Below are positions 1 through 7,109 of a stretch of DNA of 18,666 nt, in pieces (the first letter of the stretch is position 1; the number at the start of each line of letters is the position of its first letter). The translations under genes and the position numbers were made by a program. Source of the stretch: JBQTHD01 sp052390275 (GTDB taxonomy: Bacteria; Actinomycetota; Acidimicrobiia; Acidimicrobiales; AC-14); assembly GCA_052390275.1 (NCBI GenBank), contig JBQTHD010000044.1, positions 1 through 18,666 on the forward strand. Reading direction: 5' to 3'. Below the pieces are notes generated by a model. It was not told the DNA's origin. It worked only from the letters and a program-made list of their open reading frames with translations, and searched no databases.

Positions 1-504
1 CCACCGATCTGGGGATCCAGGCACTGGGCAACCTGGCCGGGGGCTCAGATCCCTTCAGCGATATCAGCCTGCCCAGCCTGGGCCTCTCCGGTGCCCTGGG
101 CGCAGCCACCGGCGGTGCTGGAGTGGCAGTGAGGGCGGGCAGAGCGGGAAGGGGGGTGCGGGGCACAAGAGCCATAGGACCAACGGGAAATCCGGGAGCG
201 TTTGCGTTCGAAGGCGTCTCGGGCCTTACGTCGAAGGGTGCTGCGCGCGGGGCCCTGGGAGCGCTCGATGCGACGAACGCGCAGCTAACCGTTGCGAATC
301 GGGCGATCGGCCGAGCTACCTCTACGTCTGTAATCAGCGTCGGGAGGTATGGCGAGCGGGCCGTTGTCCAGGTGAGCCGGCCCCGGAGCCAACGGCTATC
401 AGCTCCTTGAGACTGTGGTAGCCAGGGATGGCAGCCGCTCGGTCGTGCAGATTGCTTACGACTCGGCGGGTCGGCTTGTCCACTACGACCCGAAATTCCC
501 GTGA
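1..504 (+). pseudogene. 3' end of a polymorphic-toxin-like protein, apparently frameshifted
   Basis: An open frame enters from the left edge (codons from base 3) and runs to a stop at 408-410. It encodes a Gly/Ala-rich linker and then a more globular segment (GRYGERAVVQVS). A second frame, one base on, is open from 376 to the stop at 502-504 and reads like the natural continuation (GYQLLETVVARDGSRSVVQ, then YDSAGRLVHYDPKFP). Removing one C from the CCCC at 381-384 joins the two parts into one sequence. The C-terminal tail with YDxxGxLVHxDPK resembles tails of secreted polymorphic toxins (recollection, not a search). The stop overlaps the next start as GTGA, as toxin and immunity genes often do. 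The 5' end is outside the window. It could be a real frameshift or an assembly error; no toxin family is assigned. Confidence 0.5.
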
Positions 505-872
505 CAATGGCAGCGGGGTCCAACGTGCTTCGAGATTTCGTCCGAGGCGAGTCCGAGTGGTACGCGCTTCGAACGCTCGGGGTCACGATCAATCTCGACG
601 CGAAAGGACTGCAGCTAGGCGAGCCTGCGAACGCGCCGGTTTACGAGGCAACGGCGACCGACGTTGCGGTTCGACTCCTTACTAACTGGGCTATCAGGAC
701 AACCCTTTGTAACTGGGCTCGCGTTCTACTGGCAACGGGCATGGTCGACCTGTCTTGGCTCGAGCAAAATCCGCGCGGCGAAACGCTGCTGAATGCGCTT
801 TGGGGCGTAGCGGGGGGCGCTGATCCGAGTGACGATGAGCTCAAAGCGGCGCGCATCGTTGCGGCGGAGTAG
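501..872 (+). CDS. Hypothetical protein, candidate immunity protein of the upstream toxin-like gene
   Basis: This 123-aa ORF begins with GTG at 501, which overlaps the TGA (502-504) ending the upstream frame, so translational coupling is likely. ATG at 507 is an alternative start. The protein is soluble-looking, with no signal peptide or membrane segment. It has a Trp-containing hydrophobic middle (LLTNWAIRTTLCNWARVLLATG) split by short loops, and an acidic C-terminal helix (DPSDDELKAARIVAAE). I recognise no family. Its size, its position directly after a toxin-like C-terminus and the overlap fit an immunity protein, but this is inference from context only. Confidence 0.5.
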   Translation: MTMAAGSNVLRDFVRGESEWYALRTLGVTINLDAKGLQLGEPANAPVYEATATDVAVRLLTNWAIRTTLCNWARVLLATGMVDLSWLEQNPRGETLLNALWGVAGGADPSDDELKAARIVAAE

Positions 873-939
873 TTCCCCCAGACACGGCTCGGCCGATCGG
901 TTTTCTCGATCATCCGGAACGCTGGAGCCGGGCCGATGC

Positions 940-1230
940 CTACGCCCCAGGTCTCCTTCCGGCGACCTCAGTTGCCATCGAAATTACCTTGATCCGATGC
1001 TGGCGCAGGACGTGCTCCAGGATGCGATCGACTCCGTGATGAGAGTCGAGGCTGATCATGTCCTCCACGGTCTGGGCCAGGGGGCCCCAGGGATCGGCCT
1101 CCAGGGCCACGACGAGCCTTCGCCAATCCGATAATGCGCCCCGATCGATGAGGATCTCGATCGCCTCCGCCGGCCAGGTGTCGAGACTGGTGTCCTCGTC
1201 AAAGTCGATGTTGCGGAATGAAAGGGCCAT
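940..1230 (-). CDS. Conserved-looking 96-aa protein paired with the AbiEii-like gene
   Basis: The ATG at 1230 shares its A with the TGA stop of the upstream nucleotidyltransferase gene (TGATG), so the two are one translationally coupled unit. The protein is small, acidic and probably helical, with the segment TWPAEAIEILIDRGALSDWRRLVVALEADPWGPLA (written here across residues 18-52) and a later VEDMISLDSHHGVDRILEHVLRQ. I recall similar WP-AEAI-DRG-SDWR-DPWG proteins beside nucleotidyltransferase-like genes in actinobacteria, but cannot name a family. It could be the antitoxin or partner of the AbiEii-like protein, although in classical AbiE the antitoxin AbiEi is the upstream gene. It ends 67 bases from the convergent 501-872 gene. 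Confidence 0.6.
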   Translation of the reverse strand: MALSFRNIDFDEDTSLDTWPAEAIEILIDRGALSDWRRLVVALEADPWGPLAQTVEDMISLDSHHGVDRILEHVLRQHRIKVISMATEVAGRRPGA

Positions 1231-2018
1231 CAGTGCTCTTCCGGAGTCGAGGCGTCCGGAGTCGAGGCGTCGGGAGTCGAGGCGTCCGGAGCAGGAACGT
1301 CCCGAGGCCTCTTATCCAGGGTCCGTACCTCCGGAGTTGATGCCATGGCTACGGCCACCTCCCGCAGGGTTTGGACTATGGCGGTCCAGTCATGCCACTT
1401 CGGCTCTAACTGCTTGTAAGAATCCAATGTCTTCGTAACCGACGAATCCTTCGGTCTGGGATCGGCGAAGTTGCGGGCTACCTGGGTGGCGACGGCTTCC
1501 GGGTGGCTGTTCACGTCCCAGTAGTACGCATCGATCCCGGCGAGCGTCTCGGCAGCGTTATCGATACCGAACTGATCGGAGAGGGCGGCAGCGTCTAGGT
1601 AGTCGCGGGTTCGATTGCGGGATACGACCAGCCAGGCCTTGATGCGGAGGATCTCCTCCAGCGTCGGCACTCGAAGTGATTTCCCGGCGACGACAACCTC
1701 CTCGATTTCCAGCGGACGCTGCCTGATCATCTGGCGCAGGCCGGTCTCGATTCCACCGAGTTCGCCCAAAATGAGCCGGCCGCCCGCCAATCGGGCCGTT
1801 GACCAGTCATCAAGGGCTTCGAGTGTCCCCAAGACTACGTCGAAGCGGTCGGCGAGGTCGGCTAGGACGTGATCGTGGTCGAACGAAAGCCGGTGCCGCG
1901 TGTAGTAAGCGGCGGCCGACCCCCCGACCAGAACGGCCCCGGGCACCAAAGCCTGCAGCCGGGCGGCGCTGGCCAGGATGGCATCGAGTGAACGAACTCG
2001 ATTGTCGGGGCGGCTCAT
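1230..2018 (-). CDS. AbiEii/AbiGii-like nucleotidyltransferase
   Basis: A 262-aa protein with the layout of AbiEii-type nucleotidyltransferases. It has GGSAAAYY at residues 32-39 followed by RHRLSFDHD at 41-49, where D47 and D49 are the likely metal ligands. A helix KAWLVVSRNRTRDYLD at 127-142 matches the conserved Lys...Arg-Asn...Arg-Asp-Tyr region. AbiEii proteins are toxins that transfer nucleotides to RNA, commonly tRNA, in phage-defence or stability modules; whether this one is toxic is unknown. GAGG about 7 bases before the ATG supports the start. The C-terminus is a low-complexity tail of DASTP repeats (see the repeat at 1241-1300), absent from ordinary AbiEii. It overlaps the 96-aa gene by one base. 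No AbiEi-like HTH gene is seen upstream. Confidence 0.65.
   Translation of the reverse strand: MSRPDNRVRSLDAILASAARLQALVPGAVLVGGSAAAYYTRHRLSFDHDHVLADLADRFDVVLGTLEALDDWSTARLAGGRLILGELGGIETGLRQMIRQRPLEIEEVVVAGKSLRVPTLEEILRIKAWLVVSRNRTRDYLDAAALSDQFGIDNAAETLAGIDAYYWDVNSHPEAVATQVARNFADPRPKDSSVTKTLDSYKQLEPKWHDWTAIVQTLREVAVAMASTPEVRTLDKRPRDVPAPDASTPDASTPDASTPEEH
1241..1300. repeat. Tandem 15-nt repeat at the 3' end of the AbiEii-like gene
   Basis: Four consecutive 15-base units: CCGGAGTCGAGGCGT at 1241 and 1256, one mismatch in the unit at 1271 (CGGGAGTCGAGGCGT), and a degenerate fourth at 1286-1300. On the minus strand they keep frame and encode the DASTP repeats at the protein C-terminus. Confidence 0.9.
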
Positions 2019-2173
2019 GTCGGGCCTCGGTTTCGGTGCATGAATTTCGCACGGTTGCGCCAGCGAAGGGCGCCTGAACCGTAGCGTTGTCAGCCGAATC
2101 GATATCGCTGGGCGGTTGGCGGGAGCTGGCTAAGGGTTGCCCTCAGGACAGCGGAGTCGGCCCCGGTGCGGGG

Positions 2174-3403
2174 TCAGCAGGGCTGGGCAGGTCGGAAGTC
2201 GCCCTTGTGGGACCCGACCGAGTCGGCCGCCCCGTTGCCCGAAAAGCTGTTCCCACAGACCCGGCCCTGGGGGCGGCGCATGAACTTGACGCCCCCCGCC
2301 CGGTTCTCCCGAAGTTGGTTGCCGACCACGTCGTTGCCGGTTCCGTCGGCGTCGGAATCGCCCCCAAGGCGGATACCGGCCCCGTCGTTGCCGAACACGG
2401 TGTTGTTGACGAACCGGTTCTCATTTCCACGAGAGTCAAGGCCGGCCGACTCGGGATCCCGCTGGCCGGTACAGGAGTTGCCCTCGACCAGGTTGCCCCG
2501 GGAGTCCTCTTTTATGTCGACGCACTCGTTGCCTCCGGTATCGATGACGTTGTTCCGCACCACGTTTTCGTCGGATCGATCCGGGTCGGCGGTGGGATTG
2601 GAGCCGTCGTCGCGTTGCTCGGGGGCCGTGCCGATATAGATGCCCTCGCCGTTCTTGCCGTCCCCACCGAAGCGGTAGTCGTCCAGCCCGCACTGCGATA
2701 TCCGGTTCTCGGCCAGGAGGTTGGCGGTGGCGAAGTATCGGAGGCGGACGCACTCGCCCAGGGCGTTGGTGATGCTCATGGCTCTGACCTCGACGCTCGT
2801 CAGGACCCCACCGGCTTGGCGACCCGCGATCCACAGAAGCTTTTCGCGGTAGTCCTGGGCCTCGGTCCCGGGCCCGTGGTGGCCGTCGATGGTGAAGCCG
2901 GAGAGGAGGTGATGGCTGTGGTTGATCTCAACCACGTGGTCGGCACCGGCGCCGGTCACCACCGCCTCGGGAGGACCGGAGATGGCCACGGGAGCCCCTG
3001 GGCGACCGGGCCGGACCGACACCACATCCTGTCGGTAGCGCCCCGGGGCCAGCCTGACGGTCTGACCGGGGCCGACCCGGGTCAAGGCGACGTTGATGGT
3101 GGCCAAGGGCTCGCCCTCCCGCCCGCTGGCGGTGTCGGAGCCATCGGGGGCGACGTGAATCTCGGCCACGAAACCCTGGGCCAGTTCGGACGCGTTGGTG
3201 TCGGGTGCGGGGAAAGGCCCGGCCGGACCTCCGCCCAGTGTGGGGCCATCGCCCACCGCGCCAGGTCCCGCCGGCGAGCAGGCGGTAAGAACGACCGCAA
3301 GGCAAAGGCCCACCGCAAGCCGATGTCGACCGTGGCCAAGGCTGGGTCCGGGCTTACGGACGGTCGAGTCGGGCTCGTCCTGGTAATGCGAAGCCGGGTA
3401 CAT
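2174..3403 (-). CDS. Secreted lipoprotein with right-handed parallel beta-helix
   Basis: The ATG at 3403 gives a 409-aa protein with a lipoprotein signal: a basic stretch (GRHR), a hydrophobic core, and the lipobox LTAC with Cys42 as the lipidation site. After a Gly/Pro-rich spacer come HVAPDGSD (83-90) and PLATINVALTRVGPGQTVRL (99-118), the hallmark entry of DUF1565/PbH1 beta-helix proteins. Repeated Asn-rich coils follow (NVVRNNVID, NLVEGNSC, NRFVNNTVFGNDGAG), typical of right-handed beta-helix carbohydrate-active or surface proteins. The substrate is unknown; such folds often bind or cleave acidic polysaccharides. It lies 71 bases after the exopolyphosphatase gene on the same strand and may be co-transcribed. 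The frame stays open upstream to 3730, but that stretch is antisense-like Arg/Pro-rich sequence inside the exopolyphosphatase gene, so the lipobox-proximal ATG is preferred. Confidence 0.85.
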   Translation of the reverse strand: MYPASHYQDEPDSTVRKPGPSLGHGRHRLAVGLCLAVVLTACSPAGPGAVGDGPTLGGGPAGPFPAPDTNASELAQGFVAEIHVAPDGSDTASGREGEPLATINVALTRVGPGQTVRLAPGRYRQDVVSVRPGRPGAPVAISGPPEAVVTGAGADHVVEINHSHHLLSGFTIDGHHGPGTEAQDYREKLLWIAGRQAGGVLTSVEVRAMSITNALGECVRLRYFATANLLAENRISQCGLDDYRFGGDGKNGEGIYIGTAPEQRDDGSNPTADPDRSDENVVRNNVIDTGGNECVDIKEDSRGNLVEGNSCTGQRDPESAGLDSRGNENRFVNNTVFGNDGAGIRLGGDSDADGTGNDVVGNQLRENRAGGVKFMRRPQGRVCGNSFSGNGAADSVGSHKGDFRPAQPC

Positions 3404-3474
3404 GGACACGTCGACTGTGCTTCGAGGGCGCCGAGGGCTCAGAGCGCGGCCTGGAGGGCGCTGAAGGGTGTGGT

Positions 3475-4425
3475 CTAGGCCACGAGGAGGGGGGCCGAGA
3501 GCCCGAGGTGCTCGAGTACCAGACCTTCCCGGACGCCGAAGCGCCCGACTGTCAGCCAGCCCAACCCCAGATGCTCCACCGCTGCGGCCAGGACGGCCGC
3601 GCCCACCGGGGCACCCGCTGCCCGGGCAACGCTGATACCGGGGAGGGCGATCCGCGCGGCGGTGGTGCACCTGGCCAGTTCCCCGGCCAGGCGGTTGAGT
3701 TCGGCGGCGGTCAGGGCTACCTCGCTCCAAGTGGTGGGAACCGATCTCCGGGCCGCCACGAGGCGGGCCAGATCCCGGGCTATCCCACCGCTCACCACCC
3801 CCTGGGCCGCCCCCAGGTGGGCCAGGCCCGCCCCGATGGGACCCAGTCGGCTGGCCGCCCGGTGGCTGACGGCGGCCATCTCCGCCGGAGTCGGCGGGTC
3901 GCTCGCCACGAATCGGGCGGTGAGTTGGGAGGCCCCCAATCCGGTGCTGGCCAGGACCTCGGGGACCAGACCCCGGCCGGCGGCCACCTCCAGGCTTCCT
4001 CCACCCAGGTCCAGGCAGACCAGCGGCCCGGCGTCGGCCGGGCGGCGGTGGGCAACCGAGGAAAAGACCAGGTGAGCCTCCTCGTGGCCGGAGAGGACCC
4101 GCACTGACACCCCGGTGGCACGCTCCATGGCCATGACCACGTCCTCACCGTTGGCGGCGTCGCGCAAGGCGGCGGTGGCGGCCACGATGAGGGTCTCGGC
4201 TCCGCTTTCCCGGGCGGCGGTGACCAGGCGACCCAGCGCCACCGTGGAGCGAGCGGCATCGTCGGGAGGGATGTGGCCGAATCGGGCCACCACGGCGCCC
4301 AGACCCAGAAGTTCCTTTTGACGAGCGACGACCCTCATGCTCCCGAGTCCCGCGTCGAACACGGCGGGGTCGAACACGGCCAGATGGAAGGAGTTGGAAC
4401 CGAGGTCTACAACGGCGACTCTCAT
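3475..4425 (-). CDS. ppx: Exopolyphosphatase, Ppx/GppA family
   Basis: A 316-aa protein of the ASKHA-fold Ppx/GppA family, which hydrolyses inorganic polyphosphate from chain ends or (p)ppGpp-type nucleotides in the cytoplasm. Visible motifs are DLGSNSFH (7-14, phosphate 1), TAALRDAAN (84-92), SGHEEAHL (112-119, catalytic Glu region), DLGGGSLE (139-146, phosphate 2) and VSGGIARDLARL. It ends with RFGVREGLVLEHL, the family's C-terminal GxREG motif. The length is that of short actinobacterial Ppx proteins, without the C-terminal HD domain of E. coli Ppx. A weak AGGG lies about 9 bases before the ATG. Its place next to the pst cluster suggests a role in phosphate storage turnover. The choice between Ppx and GppA activity cannot be made from sequence alone. 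Confidence 0.9.
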   Translation of the reverse strand: MRVAVVDLGSNSFHLAVFDPAVFDAGLGSMRVVARQKELLGLGAVVARFGHIPPDDAARSTVALGRLVTAARESGAETLIVAATAALRDAANGEDVVMAMERATGVSVRVLSGHEEAHLVFSSVAHRRPADAGPLVCLDLGGGSLEVAAGRGLVPEVLASTGLGASQLTARFVASDPPTPAEMAAVSHRAASRLGPIGAGLAHLGAAQGVVSGGIARDLARLVAARRSVPTTWSEVALTAAELNRLAGELARCTTAARIALPGISVARAAGAPVGAAVLAAAVEHLGLGWLTVGRFGVREGLVLEHLGLSAPLLVA

Positions 4426-4554
4426 CGATGTCGACCCTAGGCCCCCCCGGTGGCGACCAGGCGACGACCTTGCGAACGAGGGGTGAACCCTGAACCTGCG
4501 GAGGAGGCCCTATGCCGGCTCCATCGGGCGGAGGAATCAGCAGGGTTGGACACG

Positions 4555-4567
4555 TATGCTGGTATGC
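4555..4567 (+). promoter_or_regulatory. Possible -10 element for a leaderless vapB transcript
   Basis: TATGCT at 4555-4560 lies 7 bases before the ATG at 4568, the spacing expected between a -10 box and a transcription start. A leaderless vapB mRNA would then begin at its start codon, and no Shine-Dalgarno sequence precedes that ATG. GTATGC occurs twice (4554, 4563), which could be part of an autoregulatory operator. No convincing -35 is seen. Confidence 0.35.
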
Positions 4568-4807
4568 ATGCGAACTACCATCAATCTGCCCGACGCTCTA
4601 GCCGAGTCGGCCAAAGCCAAGGCCGCCGCGGAGGGACGAACGTTCACCAGCCTGATCGAAGAAGGCTTGAGAGCAGTCCTGGCCGAGGAAGTGACGCTTC
4701 GGACAACCCAACTCCCGACCTATGGCCAGTCAGGAGGGAAGGTTCTGGTCGATATCGACGATCGGGATGGATTGTGGTCCGCACTTGAGAACGCTGGTTC
4801 GATTTGA
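4568..4807 (+). CDS. vapB: VapB-type ribbon-helix-helix antitoxin
   Basis: A 79-aa protein with an N-terminal ribbon-helix-helix segment (MRTTINLPDALAESAKAKAA, then TFTSLIEEGLRAVL), the usual DNA-binding part of VapB. A disordered C-terminal tail (DIDDRDGLWSALE) would thread into the toxin. The upstream in-frame ATG at 4556 would add MLVC, but the family's usual RTTI beginning favours 4568. Its TGA overlaps the TTG start of vapC. As a VapB it should neutralise VapC and repress its own promoter together with the toxin. Confidence 0.85.
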   Translation: MRTTINLPDALAESAKAKAAAEGRTFTSLIEEGLRAVLAEEVTLRTTQLPTYGQSGGKVLVDIDDRDGLWSALENAGSI

Positions 4808-5241
4808 TCGTTCTTCCTGACGTCAATGTCCTGGTGTATGCGTTTCGACGGGAATCGAGATCCCACGAGACTTATCGGGATTGGTTGGCGGGGATTGTGG
4901 CCGGAGGGGAGGAACTGGCGGTAGAGCCAACCTCCTTGACCGGCTTCCTGCGCATCGTTACCAATTCTCGGATCTATGCCGATCCGGCACCCACTCACGT
5001 TGCGATGACGTTTGTTGACAGACTTCGGGGGGCGGCCCGGGCCCGGCCTTTGCCATCAACCGAAACTGTGTGGTCGGTATTCGCCTCCATCGCCGCTGCT
5101 GATTCGCAGGTGCGGGGCAACCTGATACCTGACGCTTGGTTGGCTGCGACCGCCATCGCTCATGGGTGTCGGCTTGCCTCCGCGGATCGTGGATTCGCCC
5201 GTTTCGCCAATCTTGAATTCTTCGATCCGGCCATGGTTTGA
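4804..5241 (+). CDS. vapC: VapC-type PIN-domain ribonuclease toxin
   Basis: A 145-aa PIN-domain protein. Acidic residues expected to bind Mg2+/Mn2+ are D6 (LPDVNVLVYAFR), E41 (AVEPTSLTGFLRI), D110 (IPDAWLAATAIAHG) and D128 (ASADRGFARF). The start is TTG at 4804, overlapping the vapB stop (TTGA), so translation is probably coupled. VapC toxins cleave tRNA or rRNA when the antitoxin is degraded. All four acidic positions are intact, so the toxin looks functional. It converges with the PstS gene that ends at 5298. Confidence 0.9.
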   Translation: MIVLPDVNVLVYAFRRESRSHETYRDWLAGIVAGGEELAVEPTSLTGFLRIVTNSRIYADPAPTHVAMTFVDRLRGAARARPLPSTETVWSVFASIAAADSQVRGNLIPDAWLAATAIAHGCRLASADRGFARFANLEFFDPAMV

Positions 5242-5281
5242 GCCCCTGGCTTATGGACTGCGGTTTCATGCGGTGCCGGGT

Positions 5282-5294
5282 GGCGGGGACCGCC
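5282..5294. terminator. Short GC hairpin between convergent vapC and pstS
   Basis: GGCGG and CCGCC form a 5-bp stem with a 3-base loop in the 56-base gap between two convergent genes. There is no T-run, so a terminator role is only suggested by position. Confidence 0.2.
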
Positions 5295-5297
5295 TGA

Positions 5298-7109
5298 CTA
5301 AGGAATCAAGCGGCGGCGCAGGCGCCGCATTCGGGCCGCCACTGCGGTCCTGGTCTGAACTCGCACGGCCTCGCCGCCCACCGCCAGTGCCAGGCCCACC
5401 GCAGCAAGCGGCACGGCCAGAGCCACTCCCGTGGCGGCCAGAAGCCCACCGCCGCCGACGGGGGTGGGAGCACCACCTGTCGGCGCCCCGGCCGCTCCGG
5501 TACGGGGACAGGCCACGGTGGTGGTCGGCGAAAGTGTGGTTGTTACCCCTGACCTGGTTGTGGTGGTGGGACCGGTAGTTGTGGTTGCACCGGTGGTGGT
5601 TGTGGCGACCGTCGTCGTAGTGGCGCCGGTCGTGGTGGTCGCGCCGGTCGTGGTGGTGGTGGTGCTGCTGCTGCTGGTAGTGGTGGCCGCCTGGGCGGGA
5701 ACCGCAGGGATGCGGCCCACCGAAGCGATCCGCACCGCGCTCCCCGGCAGGACCGAGGCGTTGGCTGAGGCGGTGGGCGTGGCCGTAACGACAGTGGTCG
5801 TTGTCGTCCCGGTGGATGCAACCGTGGTGGCCGTGGGGCAAAGCGTGGTGGTGGTCACAGCAGGCCTGGCGGTCGAGGTGGTGGTCGCCCCCGAGGCCGT
5901 GGTGGTGGGCTCGGATCCAGCCGCGGCCAAACGGTCGGCCAGGGCGGCGGTTATGTCGTTGGCGGCCTTGGGCAGTGCGGCGAAGTTGATCGAAGCCGCC
6001 TTGTCCTGGCCGAACGTGGATGACTCCCGCAGGAACCGGACCATGGCCGCCCGCTTGGGGGCGCTAAGGCCGGTGGTACGGACGATGGCGTAGGCGGCGA
6101 TGGTGACCGGGTAAGCGTTTCCCGCCGATGGATCAAGGTCCGGGGTGATAGTCCCGTCTGCGTTCACCTTGGCCGATTTGATGGCCGCAGCCATGGAGTC
6201 GGGATCGGGGGTGACGAACTCGCCGGAAGAATTTCGCACCCGCACGACCGGCAGCGAGCCCGCCTTGGACCCGGCCAAAGAGGCGTAGCCGATGGAACTC
6301 AAGCCGCCGTTTGACGTCTGGAACTGCTTGCCCACCAGGTCAACCAGGGCGGCTTCACCCTTGACCCGGCCGGTCTCGCCGTTGTTGGGAAAGCTGGTCT
6401 GTGGCTTGTCCGGATCGGTGGACCGCTGCTTGGTGGCGAAGTCAGTCCAGGCCGCCTTGTCCACCTTCAAGAACCACTCGGTCAATCGCTCGGTGGTGCC
6501 CGAGGCTTCGGACCGGGTCACCAGGCGGATCCCTGGCGGGTTGGACTCGACTGGCTTCTCGTTGTCGGCGGTGATCTCTGGAGCCAGCCAGAGGTTGTTG
6601 TTGCTACCGACCGTCCCGGCAAAAATGGCCAGCAGCGTGGCGGGCGAAAGTTTGACGTCGGTCACCGCCTTGGATTCCGAACCAGCGCCCGATCGCACGT
6701 TGTAGGGAAAAGTGATGGCCCCCACCACCAGGGGGGCGTAGGCGAAGCCGATTCCGGCGGCGTTGAGGGCCGAGACCTGGGCGGTGGTCAGGGGCGTCTG
6801 ATCGACCACGAAATCGATGTCTCCCTGGGCGAAGTCATCCTTGGCGTCGGAGCCGACGCCGAGATAGTCGAGGTCGAAGGCCCCTGCCCCTTCACCCAAA
6901 CGGGGTCCCAGAAGGTTCAGGTACCCCTGGGCGAAGGTGTCACCGCCGCCGCTGAGCGACACCCGAGCGGTTTGGGCCTCGGCCGGAACCGCTGCCGAAA
7001 AGGTGTTTACCGGGGCCAGGCCCACCGAGGCGGCCATGGCCACCAAAGCGGCCATGCCAGCGGCGATCGTCCGATTGCGGCGGGCGGGGACCGCCCCATG
7101 CGTCTTCAT
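5298..7109 (-). CDS. pstS: PstS-like phosphate-binding protein with LAATG cell-wall sorting-type tail
   Basis: A 603-aa protein. It has an N-terminal Sec signal (MKTHGAVPARRNRT, hydrophobic core, AEAQ) without a lipobox, then a periplasmic-binding-protein PstS domain (about residues 48-395). PstS-like motifs include GGGDTFAQGYLN, GVGSDAKDDFAQGDIDFVVD, RSEASGTTERLTEWFL and GLSSIGYASLAG. A Thr/Val/Ala linker of roughly 150 residues follows. The C-terminus has LAATG (557-561), a hydrophobic stretch and an Arg-rich end (ARMRRLRRRL), the layout of a class E sortase signal (LAXTG). It is therefore probably attached to the wall or membrane by its C-terminus, whereas Gram-positive PstS proteins are usually lipoproteins. 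Its ATG overlaps the upstream pstS-like stop (ATGA). It is the last gene of the pstC-pstA-pstS-pstS unit. Phosphate specificity is inferred from context. Confidence 0.85.
   Translation of the reverse strand: MKTHGAVPARRNRTIAAGMAALVAMAASVGLAPVNTFSAAVPAEAQTARVSLSGGGDTFAQGYLNLLGPRLGEGAGAFDLDYLGVGSDAKDDFAQGDIDFVVDQTPLTTAQVSALNAAGIGFAYAPLVVGAITFPYNVRSGAGSESKAVTDVKLSPATLLAIFAGTVGSNNNLWLAPEITADNEKPVESNPPGIRLVTRSEASGTTERLTEWFLKVDKAAWTDFATKQRSTDPDKPQTSFPNNGETGRVKGEAALVDLVGKQFQTSNGGLSSIGYASLAGSKAGSLPVVRVRNSSGEFVTPDPDSMAAAIKSAKVNADGTITPDLDPSAGNAYPVTIAAYAIVRTTGLSAPKRAAMVRFLRESSTFGQDKAASINFAALPKAANDITAALADRLAAAGSEPTTTASGATTTSTARPAVTTTTLCPTATTVASTGTTTTTVVTATPTASANASVLPGSAVRIASVGRIPAVPAQAATTTSSSSTTTTTTGATTTTGATTTTVATTTTGATTTTGPTTTTRSGVTTTLSPTTTVACPRTGAAGAPTGGAPTPVGGGGLLAATGVALAVPLAAVGLALAVGGEAVRVQTRTAVAARMRRLRRRLIP
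5557..5662. repeat. Thr-rich linker repeat in the distal pstS
   Basis: Approximately 15-base units (GTGGTGGTCGCGCCG-like on the plus strand) encode repeated ATTTTG/TTTTGA blocks on the minus strand. They are followed by a short run of GCT triplets encoding Ser. Such stretches vary readily in length. Confidence 0.75.

Noticed and set aside
1..122. Left edge as the C-terminus of another LAXTG surface protein
   Set aside because: GGSDPFS resembles the GGDPFS before LAFTG at 12258, but no LAXTG, hydrophobic segment or stop follows; the frame continues into the toxin-like tail.
2087..3478. 463-codon plus-strand open frame
   Set aside because: It is antisense to the beta-helix lipoprotein, whose lipobox and domain motifs are clear. 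The plus frame has no recognisable motif and arises from high GC.
5431..6093. Val-rich 220-codon plus-strand frame
   Set aside because: The VVVV runs are simply the complement of the TTTT linker codons of the PstS gene.
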